Notes: generated from the sequence alone by a model not told the origin. 64,000 bases of DNA from an uncultured Clostridia bacterium (GCA_946220865.1 CAMJYM010000003.1:1-64000), one strand, 5' to 3'; shown: positions 17,389 to 26,522, numbered from the stretch's first letter. Numbers and translations are program-made.

Positions 17389-17722
17389 GATTTCACCTCC
17401 TTTTGGACTTGGGGTCCCGCCACAGCTGGCGGAACAAGGCGGTGCGCGAAAGCTTCGCGCATGCAATGAAGTATGTTAGCAAAAAAGCGACGGCTTTTCA
17501 AGGCTTTGATTGAAGCCCTGCTTCTCTCCTGCAGGCCTTGCTCATCTATCTTGCCTTTCTGCCTTGTTCATCGATCTTGCCTCTCTGACAGGTTTTATTA
17601 TCTCAGCTGTTCCAAGCCGCGCCACAACTATCGTTCGACAAAAGACGACAAAAACTGACAAAAACAGCGTCCAGTCGCACACATCGAAGATCCTGCTCTG
17701 CTTTTGCACTCAAATCTTTGTC
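17389..17722. repeat. Intergenic region with 26-base tandem repeat
   Basis: 334 bases between the tsaC 3' end and rpsF. No gene was seen. Two imperfect 26-base units adjoin at 17535-17560 and 17561-17586, both of the form GCCTTG-TCATC-ATCTTGCC. The rpsF promoter should lie in 17400-17470, but I could not point to one with confidence, and no clear terminator for tsaC was found. Confidence 0.5.
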
Positions 17723-18820
17723 TCAGCCCTTGCGGTCACCGGGCAGAGCCTCTCCTTTTTCCGGAGCCGCCGCTTTTTTCAGTCGGTTCATATAGGCTAC
17801 GCCTGCACCTTTTTCCTCCTGGGCGTCGACGAGAATACACTCAACACCGGCCTTATCAAAATCGCGGAAAGCAGCAAAGAGACCGGCAGATCCTCCTTCT
17901 GCGCCCTTGTCGTAGAGGCGCAGGGATGTGAAAAAGTGTTCGGGAAAAGCTTTGAGCGTTTCCTCCGCCCGGGTCGCGTCAAGAAAGCCGCCCATCTTTT
18001 TTGTTTCCCCGCTCGACCAATGCTCACGGAAAGCCGCCATTATCTCAGCTCTGGCCGCGGCTTCAACGGGCAGTATCACGACGCGGGCGCGGGGCGCATA
18101 ATGGCGGTATTTCATACCAGGAGCCCTGGGTATATCACCTTTTTTGAGCTTCGGCTGTCCGACTTCTTCTTCAAGCTGATGTCGGCCAAGAAAAGCGTCC
18201 AGCATTTCGGCCGTAATCGCACCAGGCCTCAGAATGTGTGGTTCATCAGAGCAGAGGTCCAAAACGGTGGATTCCAGACCGATTTTACAGGGGCCTCCAT
18301 CCACAATATAGGGGACTTTACCGTCAAGGTCATCCAGGCAGTGCGCCGCTGTGGTAGGACTGGGCTTGCCCGAGAGATTGGCCGAAGGCGCAACCACAGG
18401 AACTCCGGCGAGGCGGATCAGCTCGCGCGCCACGGTATCTTCAGGAAAGCGCACGGCCACCGTGTCGAGTCCGGCGCTGACACGTGCCGGAATACGGGGA
18501 TGACGCGGCAGAACGAGGGTCAGGGGGCCGGGTGAAAACTTACGGTAGAGGCGATATGCCAGCTCGGGAATATCCGTTGCCACCTCGCTCAGATCTTCAA
18601 GTCTGGCAAGATGGACGATAAGAGGGTTGTCCTGAGGGCGGCCTTTCACAAGGTAAATCCGCAGAATCGCCTCTTCATCAAAGGCGCTGGCGCCAAGACC
18701 ATAGACCGTTTCAGTAGGGAAAGCGACAAGCTCACCCCGCTGCAGGGCCGCTGCCGCCTCGCGCAAGCCCTGATCGTTTTCAATTTTATTCCTGTCAACA
18801 GAAATGAGCTTGGTGGTCAT
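17723..18820 (-). CDS. sua5: L-threonylcarbamoyladenylate synthase, long (Sua5) form
   Basis: Makes threonylcarbamoyl-AMP, the donor for the t6A37 modification of ANN-decoding tRNAs. From ATG 18820 (MTTKLISVDR) it is 365 residues. The YrdC domain has GELVAFPTETVYGLGASAFD, VKGRPQDNPLIVHL, VVAPSANLSGKPSPTTA and GLESTVLDL; after it comes the Sua5 C-terminal domain joined by the PRAPGMKYRHYAPRA linker, as in Bacillus Sua5. The open frame starts at 18910, but AGAAGGATAAAG precedes 18820 and the earlier start would overlap prfA by 77 bases. The C-terminal end carries an extra Lys/Gly/Glu-rich tail. Confidence 0.94.
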   Translation of the reverse strand: MTTKLISVDRNKIENDQGLREAAAALQRGELVAFPTETVYGLGASAFDEEAILRIYLVKGRPQDNPLIVHLARLEDLSEVATDIPELAYRLYRKFSPGPLTLVLPRHPRIPARVSAGLDTVAVRFPEDTVARELIRLAGVPVVAPSANLSGKPSPTTAAHCLDDLDGKVPYIVDGGPCKIGLESTVLDLCSDEPHILRPGAITAEMLDAFLGRHQLEEEVGQPKLKKGDIPRAPGMKYRHYAPRARVVILPVEAAARAEIMAAFREHWSSGETKKMGGFLDATRAEETLKAFPEHFFTSLRLYDKGAEGGSAGLFAAFRDFDKAGVECILVDAQEEKGAGVAYMNRLKKAAAPEKGEALPGDRKG

Positions 18821-18833
18821 CTTTATCCTTCTG

Positions 18834-19916
18834 CTACTCGTTGCTCGCCGCTCCCAGCTTTTTCTCATGGGCTGCGGCAGTAAGCGCATCAATAAAAGGA
18901 TCCAGATCACCGGCCAGGACCTGATCCAGCTGATAGAGTGTCAGGCCGATGCGGTGATCGGTCACACGGCTCTGAGGAAAATTGTAGGTGCGGATGCGTT
19001 CAGAACGGTCGCCGGAACCGACCTGAGCTTTGCGATCAGCCGCAATCGCCGCATCCTGCGTACTCTGTTTAAGCTCCAGCAAGCGCGAGCGCAGAACCGA
19101 CATGGCGCGGTCGCGATTCTTGTGCTGCGAGCGCTCGTCCTGGCAGGTCACCACGATGCCGGTCGGCAGATGGGTTACCCGAATGGCCGACGAGGTCTTA
19201 TTGACGTGCTGGCCGCCCGCGCCGGAAGAACGGTAAATATCGACCTTGATGTCGTTGGGATTAATATCAACATCAACTTCATCCGCCTCCGGAAGCACCG
19301 CCACGGTCACCGCAGACGTGTGAATACGCCCGCCCGACTCGGTTTCCGGCACGCGCTGGACACGGTGTGTGCCGCTTTCAAATTTCAATTTGCTGTAGGC
19401 GTTTTTGCCATCAACCGAAAAGACGATTTCCTTAAAGCCGCCCAGCTCGGTTTCATTGCTGTCGATGGTTTCCACGTCCCAATGGTTCTTTTCCGCATAA
19501 GCCATGTACATGCGCGTCAGATCCGCGGCAAAAAGAGCCGCTTCTTCTCCACCCGTACCGGCGCGAATTTCTACGATGACGTTCTTTTCATCCAGGGGAT
19601 CCTTGGGAATCAGAGCGAGGCGAATGGCCTCTTCCTTCTGGCGGCGCTCGTCCTCCAGCGTGGCAATTTCTTCATGAGCCAATTCGCGCAGCTCGTGCTC
19701 ATCAGACTCAGTGATCAGAAGCTTATTTTCTTCAATCTCCTGATCAATCTCGCGAATGCGCTGAATATCATGAACCAGAGGTTCGAGATCGGTGAATTCC
19801 TTCACCAGTCTGACGTAACGCGGCGTATCCGCAACCACTGCAGGATCGCTCATGAGCATATTCAGCTCTTCGTAGCGCGCCTCTGATTTTTTCAAAACTT
19901 CATCAGCTAAGGGCAT
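18834..19916 (-). CDS. prfA: Peptide chain release factor 1
   Basis: Recognises UAA and UAG in the ribosomal A site and triggers hydrolysis of peptidyl-tRNA. 360 residues from ATG 19916 (MPLADEVLKK), the normal RF1 length. The GGQ motif lies in SSGAGGQHVNKTSSAIR; its glutamine would be methylated by PrmC from the gene upstream. NFPQSRVTDHR is the usual region after it, and the domain-2 decoding segment is present. The longer frame to 20054 is rejected because GGGAGGAAAG precedes 19916. The gene overlaps the end of prmC by 14 bases. Confidence 0.97.
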   Translation of the reverse strand: MPLADEVLKKSEARYEELNMLMSDPAVVADTPRYVRLVKEFTDLEPLVHDIQRIREIDQEIEENKLLITESDEHELRELAHEEIATLEDERRQKEEAIRLALIPKDPLDEKNVIVEIRAGTGGEEAALFAADLTRMYMAYAEKNHWDVETIDSNETELGGFKEIVFSVDGKNAYSKLKFESGTHRVQRVPETESGGRIHTSAVTVAVLPEADEVDVDINPNDIKVDIYRSSGAGGQHVNKTSSAIRVTHLPTGIVVTCQDERSQHKNRDRAMSVLRSRLLELKQSTQDAAIAADRKAQVGSGDRSERIRTYNFPQSRVTDHRIGLTLYQLDQVLAGDLDPFIDALTAAAHEKKLGAASNE

Positions 19917-20937
19917 TGTCTTTCCTCCCGGAAACTTGAAATGCGAGGACACGGTCGTGACCCGCTGCATCACAGCGCGAAATGACGGCCGAGCCGCGGC
20001 CCTGCGGCCAATCGGCGAAAATCTCCCTGATGTCGGCTTCCTGAGCCGCGCCATGTTCCATCAGGAGCCAGCCTCCCTCTTTGAGGCAGGCAGCTGCCGA
20101 AGCGGCCAGGCGGCGGTAAAAATCGAGTCCATCCTCGCCTCCATCAAGAGCAAGATGAGGCTCATAATCCCGGACTTCCGGCATCAGACCAGAGATTTCC
20201 GCACGGGGAATATAGGGTGGATTGACCAGGATAAGGTCAAATAGGGTTTCTTCTTTCTCCGGTGGAAAAAGATCGCAGAGTGCAAAGCGACAGGATTTGT
20301 CGAGTCCGAGCGCCGCGGCGTTTTTCATGGCGGCATAGATGGCTCCCCCGGAAAGGTCGCCTAAAAACAGAGACGCAGACCCTTTCTGCAACTGCTCAAG
20401 CTCCCATAGCAAAGAGAGCCCGGGGGCAGCGCTGCCGCAGCAAAGTTCTGCAAGCTCCAGCCGGGGCTCTGCTGCTGAGCTTGATGCTGGCCGTGAAGCC
20501 GAGATTTTTTCTGAGCTTGATGCTGAGCATTCTGGCCGTGAAGCTGAGCTTGATTCCGCTTTCGATTCCAACCCGGATTCTGAACGAGGCTGCAGGGGCA
20601 GGCGTGATTTCAGCAGTTCCAGGGCTGTTTCGACCAGCAGTTCCGTTTCCGGCCTGGGAGCAAGGCAATCTGCATTCAGCGCAAAACGATGTCCACAAAA
20701 AAAGGCCGAAGCAAAAATAGAACTCAGGGGTTCCCTGGACGAACGCCGTTCGAGAGCCGCAAGCAGCCGCTCTTCCAGGTCGGGAGAAAGTTCACGCCCA
20801 GGGTGAGCATACTGCTCGGCAAGCGCAAGTCCTGCCCCCTCAAGGAGCAACATACGGGCCTCTCTGCGAGGATCTTCCAGGCCTGCCCCTTCGAGCTGCC
20901 GCGCAGCCCGGCTAATATAATCTGTAATGGTCATCAC
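19903..20937 (-). CDS. prmC: Release factor glutamine methyltransferase with low-complexity insertion
   Basis: Methylates the GGQ glutamine of release factors. The N-terminal helical domain (DPRREARMLLLEG, PLSSIFASAFFCGHRFALN, LAPRPETELLVE) and the catalytic NPPY (residues 239-242, in LILVNPPYIPRAEI) are clear. Two oddities: an insertion of about 45 residues at 112-157, nearly all Ser, Ala, Glu and Arg, built from partly repeated DNA around 20470-20600; and a SAM motif I reading LAELCCGSAAPGLSLL where the family has a LDLGTGSG-like motif. At 344 residues it exceeds the usual 280-290. It directly precedes and overlaps its substrate's gene, prfA. Confidence 0.92.
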   Translation of the reverse strand: MMTITDYISRAARQLEGAGLEDPRREARMLLLEGAGLALAEQYAHPGRELSPDLEERLLAALERRSSREPLSSIFASAFFCGHRFALNADCLAPRPETELLVETALELLKSRLPLQPRSESGLESKAESSSASRPECSASSSEKISASRPASSSAAEPRLELAELCCGSAAPGLSLLWELEQLQKGSASLFLGDLSGGAIYAAMKNAAALGLDKSCRFALCDLFPPEKEETLFDLILVNPPYIPRAEISGLMPEVRDYEPHLALDGGEDGLDFYRRLAASAAACLKEGGWLLMEHGAAQEADIREIFADWPQGRGSAVISRCDAAGHDRVLAFQVSGRKDNALS

Positions 20938-20949
20938 TGTCTGTTTCCC

Positions 20950-22101
20950 TTACCAGCGGTCACTTTGATCTCCAGGAATCACGGCCTTCATCGCCACAAT
21001 GGCCACTTCTATGATCGCCGCATCCGGCTCTGCCGTGGTGAGGCGCTGCAGCAGGAGTCCCGGTTTACTGACCCATGCAGCCAGACGGCTGTCACTGCGT
21101 CCCGCCCACTTGATGATCTCATAGGAAATTCCGGCAATCACAGGCAGGAGCAAAACACGCAGCAGCGCATTGATCAGCGGTGAATACCAACCCACCAGCG
21201 AAAAAACAAGGATAGCCACGAACATCACGAGAAACATGAAAGACGTGCCGCAGCGCGGGTGAAAGCGTGACTTCGTGCTCACATTTTCTACTGTGAGCTC
21301 CTCTCCTGCTTCATAACAAGCAATAGTTTTATGCTCTGAGCCGTGATACATCCACACGCGTTTAATTTCCTTCTGCCTTCGCGTCAGCGCCAGATAGATC
21401 ACAAAGATGGCAATGCGCAGAGCCCCTTCCACCAGATTAAGAGCAAACTGTCCTCCAAAATCTGTCGGACTGTTAAAGGCGAAAAGACGCCTGAGACCCT
21501 CGGTAATAGCATTGGGCAGGAGGAAAAAAAGCAGCACGCTGAGGCCGAGCGCAAGCATGGTCGTAAAGGCCATGAACACATCGGGATGACGATCCAGCCA
21601 GCTTGCTTTCTTTTTGGACTTCTCAGGGATTTTTGGGGAAGCCTCGCAGCACGAAGCAGTTTCAGAATCAAAAACTTCGGTGCTTGTAGCAGGAGAGGCT
21701 GTTTCCTGTTCGAGGGTATCCCTCTCGACTTCGGAGCACTCTGCAACCTCCGCAACGCGGTTTTCTTTGTCCTCGCTTTGCTCCGCGATCTCCGCAGCAT
21801 GGCTTTCTTCGGAAGGAGCTGGCTCGTTTGCATCTTCTTCCAGAATTTCCGAAAGATCTGCCGAACGGTACATCGCCTTGATGCCCAGCACCATCTGCCG
21901 CACCAGCTTAACGCTGCCGCGCAGAAAAGGAATTTTTTCGATGCGTGAAGCCTTCCCCTGGGGCAGCATTTCCAGCTTGATTTCACCCGAAGGACGGCGC
22001 ACGGCCAGGGCTTTTTTCTCGGGCCCGATCATCATAATGCCCTCAATCAGAGCCTGTCCGCCGATGCTCGTTTTAAAATTTTCTGTTTTTTGACTGACCA
22101 A
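20950..22101 (-). CDS. yqhQ: DUF1385 (YqhQ-like) membrane protein
   Basis: Integral membrane protein of unknown biochemical role, conserved next to prmC-prfA in Clostridia. 383 residues: N-terminal signature TSIGGQALIEGIMMIGP (about 11-27), the GSVKLVRQMVLGIKAMYRSAD segment, then membrane spans from about residue 172 and the histidine-containing WMYHGSEHKTIACYE and HPRCGTSFMF motifs. Residues about 88-165 are a Glu/Ala/Ser-rich low-complexity insertion not expected in the family (about 300 residues). It lies 12 bases before prmC and 87 bases after rpmE. Confidence 0.9.
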   Translation of the reverse strand: MVSQKTENFKTSIGGQALIEGIMMIGPEKKALAVRRPSGEIKLEMLPQGKASRIEKIPFLRGSVKLVRQMVLGIKAMYRSADLSEILEEDANEPAPSEESHAAEIAEQSEDKENRVAEVAECSEVERDTLEQETASPATSTEVFDSETASCCEASPKIPEKSKKKASWLDRHPDVFMAFTTMLALGLSVLLFFLLPNAITEGLRRLFAFNSPTDFGGQFALNLVEGALRIAIFVIYLALTRRQKEIKRVWMYHGSEHKTIACYEAGEELTVENVSTKSRFHPRCGTSFMFLVMFVAILVFSLVGWYSPLINALLRVLLLPVIAGISYEIIKWAGRSDSRLAAWVSKPGLLLQRLTTAEPDAAIIEVAIVAMKAVIPGDQSDRW

Positions 22102-22188
22102 GTGTTCCTCGCTCCAATAAGCTCCGGGAAAGAAAAAAGGAACAGTCTCACAACCGCTCCTTTCCCCCCGCAGGGCCCTGCAAAAACC

Positions 22189-22404
22189 TTAGTCGTTCTT
22201 GCTCTCGGCCCGCTGTAATCTCTTCTTGAATTTGTCAACGCGTCCGCCGGTATCGACAAGTTTCTGACGTCCGGTGTAAAAGGGGTGGCATTTGGAGCAG
22301 ATATCCACATTCATGGTCTTGAGTGTGGAGCCTGTCTCAAAGGTCTCGCCGCAGGCGCATTTCACGATACATTTCCCATATTCGGGATGAATTTCTTTTT
22401 TCAT
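22189..22404 (-). CDS. rpmE: 50S ribosomal protein L31, zinc form
   Basis: Large-subunit protein of 71 residues. Cysteines at 16, 18, 36 and 39 (CAC and CSKC) form the zinc site of the zinc-retaining L31 type. Family segments MKKEIHPEYGKC and CHPFYTGRQKLVDTGGRVDKFKKR are clear. A GGTGAG-type ribosome binding site precedes the ATG. It heads the rpmE-yqhQ-prmC-prfA-sua5 run. Confidence 0.98.
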   Translation of the reverse strand: MKKEIHPEYGKCIVKCACGETFETGSTLKTMNVDICSKCHPFYTGRQKLVDTGGRVDKFKKRLQRAESKND

Positions 22405-22755
22405 CTTCTCACCTCAGGAATCCATAGCCCCTAAACACAGCTGAGCTCTCGATACGTAGCTATGGAGGAGTATTTGCACAATTTGCGCAGTGATCAGAAT
22501 AACGCGAAATAGTCTGTCTGTCAAACGGCAATGCTGTGAATCGTGATTGATCAAATGAAGAGGTGTGGGCGATTTCGATCTGGCTGGGAGCTTGCACTCA
22601 TTCTGAATCGGGGTGCGGACAAAATCCTCCCTTTGAATTGGGGACAGGTTGACATCTAAAGCGTGATTTCGATCGGCTGAGAAACCGCTCACTTCTGGTT
22701 GCTTGAGATTTTTGGCCAAGTCATTCAAGAAAGAGGCCTGTGTTTGGGATGAGTG
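22405..22755. other. Gene-free stretch upstream of rpmE
   Basis: About 350 bases before the repeat element copy 1. A 104-codon open frame on the minus strand (22414-22728) has no family resemblance and no ribosome binding site that I can see, so I do not call it. The rpmE promoter should be here but is not obvious. Confidence 0.4.
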
Positions 22756-22980
22756 CTGCTCTCATTTCGGATTTCCTGAATTTTAGACAAAATTTCAAGT
22801 AATGGATGGTTAGCAACAGCGAACTAAGGCTTAAACCATCCATTACTTGAGAACTTGCACGCACCCACCATCCACAACTTGCAGACTTGCATTTGCGCCC
22901 ATCCATTAGTTGCTACGTTGCGCGAAAATCCGAGATTCCAAAGCAAAGCCATCCACTAGTTGCTACGTTGCACGAAAACC
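22756..22980 (+). repeat. Dispersed 225-base hairpin/iterated-box element, copy 1
   Basis: A structured repeat whose second copy lies at 30782-31006. The left part forms a perfect 16-base-pair inverted repeat, CAAGTAATGGATGGTT at 22796-22811 and AACCATCCATTACTTG at 22834-22849, with a 22-base loop. From the right arm on, a box beginning CCATCCA and containing one or two TTGC motifs is iterated at 22836, 22868, 22899 and 22949 (steps of 32, 31 and 50). By eye about 185 of 225 positions match copy 2 without a gap. No open frame or terminal inverted repeats were recognised. The strand is given only for the orientation of comparison. Confidence 0.8.
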
Positions 22981-23180
22981 GGAAAAACAAAGTACAAGTC
23001 GGACTCGCCGCCGCATCTACCCGCCATCCTCGAGCATTTTCAGAAGGCCGCCGGAAGCTGCTTAGGATCGGGATCTGCTGTTTTGTAAGTGAAATAAAAT
23101 TAAGAAAATTTTCAGGATAAAAATAGGAAAACTCATTATAATAAAATGTGTGAAAGACATAATTCCAAGGTGAATAAGGC

Positions 23181-24290
23181 ATGAATCACAGTCGCAAGGT
23201 TATTAATCACAATGGAAAAGACATGAAGCAAGGCAGCATAGTTGTGAATCAAAGAGAAAATTATTCTTCACGCCAGGGCCATAAAAAAAGCCAGGGTCGA
23301 AAAAGTACGGCAGAAAGCGCCAAGCCGTGTGAGAGCCGTGTAAGTCGGATTAAAAACGACCCACTCAGCCTTACTTACCAAAATTGCCATCTTTGCCCCA
23401 AATGCTGCGGGGTCAACCGCGAGGCGGGCGAGCTTGGGGCCTGCGGCATGGACGCCGAACTGAGAGTGGCCCGCGCTTCCCTGCACATGTGGGAGGAACC
23501 CTCGCTCAGCGGAGAACACGGCTCAGGTACCGTCTTTTTTTCCGGCTGTCCCCTCTCCTGCGTCTATTGTCAGAATCACGCCATTTCCTCCGGGAAGCTC
23601 GGAGAAAAGCTGAGTCCTCAGGATCTGGTCGACGTATTTCTCAGACTCCAGGCTCTGGGGGCGGAAAACATCAATCTGGTCACCGCCTGCCATTTTTTAC
23701 CGCAGGTTCGCGAGGCGCTCATCACTGCAAAGGCCACGGGCTTAAAACTGCCGGTCGTCTACAATTCCTCGGGCTACGAGAGGGTTGAGGCCCTGCGTGA
23801 ACTGGAAGGGCTGATCGACATCTATCTCCCGGATTTTCGCTACTGGGATAATCAGCTTTCCTTACGCTATTCCCGTGCCCCTCATTATGTGGAAACCACT
23901 CAGGCCGCTCTGGCAGAAATGTTCCGCCAGGTCGGTCCTTTTCTTCTTGATCAGCGCGGCATGATGCAAAAGGGCATGATTGTACGCCAACTGCTTTTAC
24001 CCGGACAGACCGAGGCCGCCATGGCCATCAGCCACGATTTACACAAGCGGTATGGCAATGCCATTATGCTGAGCCTGATGAGCCAGTACACGCCGCTTCA
24101 CAAAAATGCCCTCCGCGCCTTTCCGGAGCTGCAGAAAAAAGTTGACCCTGCGGAGTACGAGCGCTGGGTCGATTTCTGTGTTGATGAAGAAATCATTAAT
24201 GCCTACGTGCAGGAGGGCAAGGCGGCCTCCGAAAGTTTTATCCCGGACTTCACTTCCTGGAAGCTGGCTGATTTTTTAGGAAAAGACTAA
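23181..24290 (+). CDS. Radical SAM protein, PflX-like
   Basis: 369 residues, related to pyruvate formate-lyase activating enzymes (the COG1313/PflX group). The SAM cluster motif is SGCPLSCVYCQNH (CxxxCxxC) at about residues 126-138, preceded by a cysteine cluster, CHLCPKCCGVNREAGELGACG, that could bind a second cluster or metal. The GAENINLVTACHFLPQV and YNSSGYE segments are typical of PflX proteins. The target is unknown. The first 60 residues are basic and poorly conserved. The start at 23181 has AAGGTGA seven bases upstream, and TATAAT lies near 23137. It stands alone between two repeat-rich intergenic regions. Confidence 0.88.
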   Translation: MNHSRKVINHNGKDMKQGSIVVNQRENYSSRQGHKKSQGRKSTAESAKPCESRVSRIKNDPLSLTYQNCHLCPKCCGVNREAGELGACGMDAELRVARASLHMWEEPSLSGEHGSGTVFFSGCPLSCVYCQNHAISSGKLGEKLSPQDLVDVFLRLQALGAENINLVTACHFLPQVREALITAKATGLKLPVVYNSSGYERVEALRELEGLIDIYLPDFRYWDNQLSLRYSRAPHYVETTQAALAEMFRQVGPFLLDQRGMMQKGMIVRQLLLPGQTEAAMAISHDLHKRYGNAIMLSLMSQYTPLHKNALRAFPELQKKVDPAEYERWVDFCVDEEIINAYVQEGKAASESFIPDFTSWKLADFLGKD

Positions 24291-24374
24291 CGAAAAGCAA
24301 AGCGGCCATTTCACACATTCCATCACCTGCAATTTTGCCAGGCAAGGGAATCTCTGAATGAAATTCACCTTAAA

Positions 24375-24488
24375 TTCGTAACTCCAGGTCCGGGACTCCC
24401 AGCTCAATTCTCTCTGCTCGTATCTACAGACTTGTAACTCCAGGCTCGCAAAGCTCAGCTCAAATCTCTCGACTCATGTCTCCCGGCT
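24375..24488. repeat. 56-base imperfect tandem repeat
   Basis: Two units with a period of 56 start at about 24375 and 24431, sharing GTAACTCCAGG, CAGCTCAA and TCTCTC blocks; a partial third (CTTGTAATGACC) starts near 24501. It fills most of the 225-base gap between the convergent radical SAM and SDR genes. No terminator was recognised here. Confidence 0.6.
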
Positions 24489-24515
24489 TAAAACGACAGG
24501 CTTGTAATGACCGAA

Positions 24516-25292
24516 TCAGTACAGACCAAGAAGCTTTTCAACCGCCAGAATCCAGCGTGTAGGCAGGATTTTCGAACTCAGATGGATGAGGCGGGGGATC
24601 ACAGAGCTCAGCGAAATATCCTTACCGCGCTGCGCACGTCGAAGTGCGTGGCGCACAACAGCATCGACCTTTTCGACGCCAAATTTTTTAAGGCCAAGAT
24701 CGGCTGGATCAGCACCGGTACGAAGAAAAAATTCCGTCTCCATGGGGTTGGGGCAAACAGCCGTCACTGTTATTCCCTGGGGCTTCCAGGCTGCTGCCAG
24801 AGCGCTGGATAAACTAAGCACATAAGCTTTGCAGGCGGCATAGACTGCAAAACCAGGCTGAGGCAAGAATGCCGCAACTGAAGCAATCTCAAAGACTTTA
24901 CTGCCTTTTTCGAGATATGGCGAGGCCAGCGCTGTCAGCAGGGTTAAAGCCTTGACGTTGACATCTATTTCTGCGCTGATTTCCTTCAGCTCTCCTTCTT
25001 CTGCAGCAAAAGGCCCGGCTTTCCCAAGACCCGCCGCATTGACCAGAATCCTGATCTGAGGCTTCTCCTTTTGCAGGGCCGCTTCCAACCTGGCCAGATC
25101 CTCCGCCGAGCGTAGATCCAGCGGCCAGATTTCAGACGGATGTGTCAGCGTTGAGGCAAGCTCCTGCAGGCGCTCTTCCCTGCGCGCCAGCAGCCAGAAA
25201 ACCTCAAAATCCTCTGCTGACCGTTTATCCAATTGGCAAACAAACTCTTTTCCCAGCCCCGATGAGGCGCCTGTCACCAGTGCAATTTTCAT
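24516..25292 (-). CDS. Short-chain dehydrogenase/reductase
   Basis: NAD(P)-dependent oxidoreductase of the classical SDR family, 258 residues from ATG 25292. The dinucleotide motif TGASSGLG is at residues 8-15, NAAGLGKAG corresponds to the NNAG motif, and the active site has the serine in EIASVAAF and YAACK as the YxxxK pair. The segment after it (PNPMETEFFLRTG) is like that of the YqjQ/DltE group of SDRs. The substrate cannot be told from sequence. The frame can be extended by ten codons to a TTG at 25322, but the ATG start fits the family better. Monocistronic. Confidence 0.88.
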   Translation of the reverse strand: MKIALVTGASSGLGKEFVCQLDKRSAEDFEVFWLLARREERLQELASTLTHPSEIWPLDLRSAEDLARLEAALQKEKPQIRILVNAAGLGKAGPFAAEEGELKEISAEIDVNVKALTLLTALASPYLEKGSKVFEIASVAAFLPQPGFAVYAACKAYVLSLSSALAAAWKPQGITVTAVCPNPMETEFFLRTGADPADLGLKKFGVEKVDAVVRHALRRAQRGKDISLSSVIPRLIHLSSKILPTRWILAVEKLLGLY

Positions 25293-25699
25293 GCTGCTTT
25301 CTCTTTCCGGTAAAAGTCTCAAACTTCTAGCTTATAAACTTAAATATTCTCAATCTTCCTGCTCTTATCCTTCAAGCTTGGAAAATTTCTGTTCTCAAAA
25401 TTCCTGCTTAGTTTAATCAAAAACCATTTACCTGACAAACGGTAACGCAGCTATCTTCATGGCAAAATTTTTTATAATAAAATGGAAAATAGGATCACTG
25501 AAAGAATGAAGGTGGTCAGCAAGAGTGTCGAGTGAGCCGAAAGTGATTTAAGGTGGTCGCTAAGAGAGTCGATTGAGCCGAAAGTGATTTTAGGTGGTCG
25601 CTAAGAGAGTCAAAAAATTACTTTTGAAATAAGCACAATACAAGAAAATACGAAAAGCTCCAAAATAATCCGAGAAAATGTGAGGAAACTTTATACAAT
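25293..25699. repeat. Intergenic region with 41-base tandem repeat
   Basis: Units at 25510-25550 and 25551-25591 differ at a few positions and are followed by a half unit at 25592-25611 (AGGTGGTCGCTAAGAGAGTC). The rest of the 407-base divergent gap is AT-rich and should carry the SDR promoter and the ZIP promoter; a candidate -10 TATAAT lies near 25472 on the plus strand. No gene was seen. Confidence 0.65.
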
Positions 25700-26497
25700 A
25701 TGAATCCTGCCCTGCAAACCCTGATCGGTCTTTTGATCCCTTTTATTGGCACCAGTGCCGGCGCTGCCTGCGTTTTCCTCATGCGCAATGAGATGAAGAA
25801 AAATGTAGAAAAGTTTTTGCTTGGCTTTGCCTCCGGCGTTATGGTTGCCGCCTCAGTCTGGTCCCTTTTAATTCCTGCTATCGACAATTCTGTTTCTCTG
25901 GGCCATCTGGCTTTTTTGCCTGCAGCCTTGGGACTTGCCTCAGGCATGGCTTTCCTGCTGCTTTTGGATCATATCATTCCCCATTTACACGTTGATGCCG
26001 AGCAGGCAGAGGGCACACTTGCCGGCCAGCCTAAGCTCAGCAAAGTGCTGATGCTCTCCCTCGCTGTCACCCTGCACAATATTCCGGAAGGCATGGCAAC
26101 CGGTGTCGTCTTTGCCAGCGCTTTGCAGGGACATAGCGGTGTCAGCATGTCCGGCGCTTTCGCCCTGGCACTCGGTATAGCCATACAAAATTTCCCTGAA
26201 GGCGCCGTCATTTCTATGCCCATGGCCAGTGAAGGGAAAAGCAAGATGAAATCCTTTGTGTTGGGAACACTCTCCGGTGCTGTCGAACCTCTGGCTGCTA
26301 TCCTGACTATTTTTCTGACCCAGTTTATTTCTTCTCTTCTGCCCTATCTTCTTTCTTTTGCGGCAGGGGCCATGCTCTATGTCGTCGTGGAAGAGTTAAT
26401 TCCCGAAGCTTCATTGAATCCCCACAGTAACCATGGAACGATCGGCTTCGGCTTTGGCTTTATCCTGATGATGATCCTTGATGTTGCACTGGGTTGA
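25700..26497 (+). CDS. ZIP family metal transporter
   Basis: Divalent metal (zinc or similar) transporter in the membrane; 265 residues with about eight hydrophobic segments. The two metal-site helices carry HNIPEGMATGV and QNFPEGAVISMP, the ZIP signature, as in ZupT and GufA-type proteins. A histidine-bearing loop (LDHIIPHLHVDAEQ) precedes helix IV and may bind metal. The C-terminal region (MLYVVVEELIPEA) is typical. GAGGAAA lies further than usual from the ATG. The direction, likely uptake, is inferred from the family. Confidence 0.92.
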   Translation: MNPALQTLIGLLIPFIGTSAGAACVFLMRNEMKKNVEKFLLGFASGVMVAASVWSLLIPAIDNSVSLGHLAFLPAALGLASGMAFLLLLDHIIPHLHVDAEQAEGTLAGQPKLSKVLMLSLAVTLHNIPEGMATGVVFASALQGHSGVSMSGAFALALGIAIQNFPEGAVISMPMASEGKSKMKSFVLGTLSGAVEPLAAILTIFLTQFISSLLPYLLSFAAGAMLYVVVEELIPEASLNPHSNHGTIGFGFGFILMMILDVALG

Positions 26498-26522
26498 GCT
26501 AAAGTCCCGCCCTCTTTTCCCA

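Noticed and set aside
17510..19886. Long plus-strand open frames antisense to sua5 and prfA (17510-18535 and 18804-19886)
   Set aside because: They are in perfect opposition to conserved genes, have no family resemblance and no ribosome binding sites; high GC makes such shadows common.
22414..22728. 104-codon minus-strand frame upstream of rpmE
   Set aside because: No ribosome binding site or family; the composition looks like intergenic sequence.
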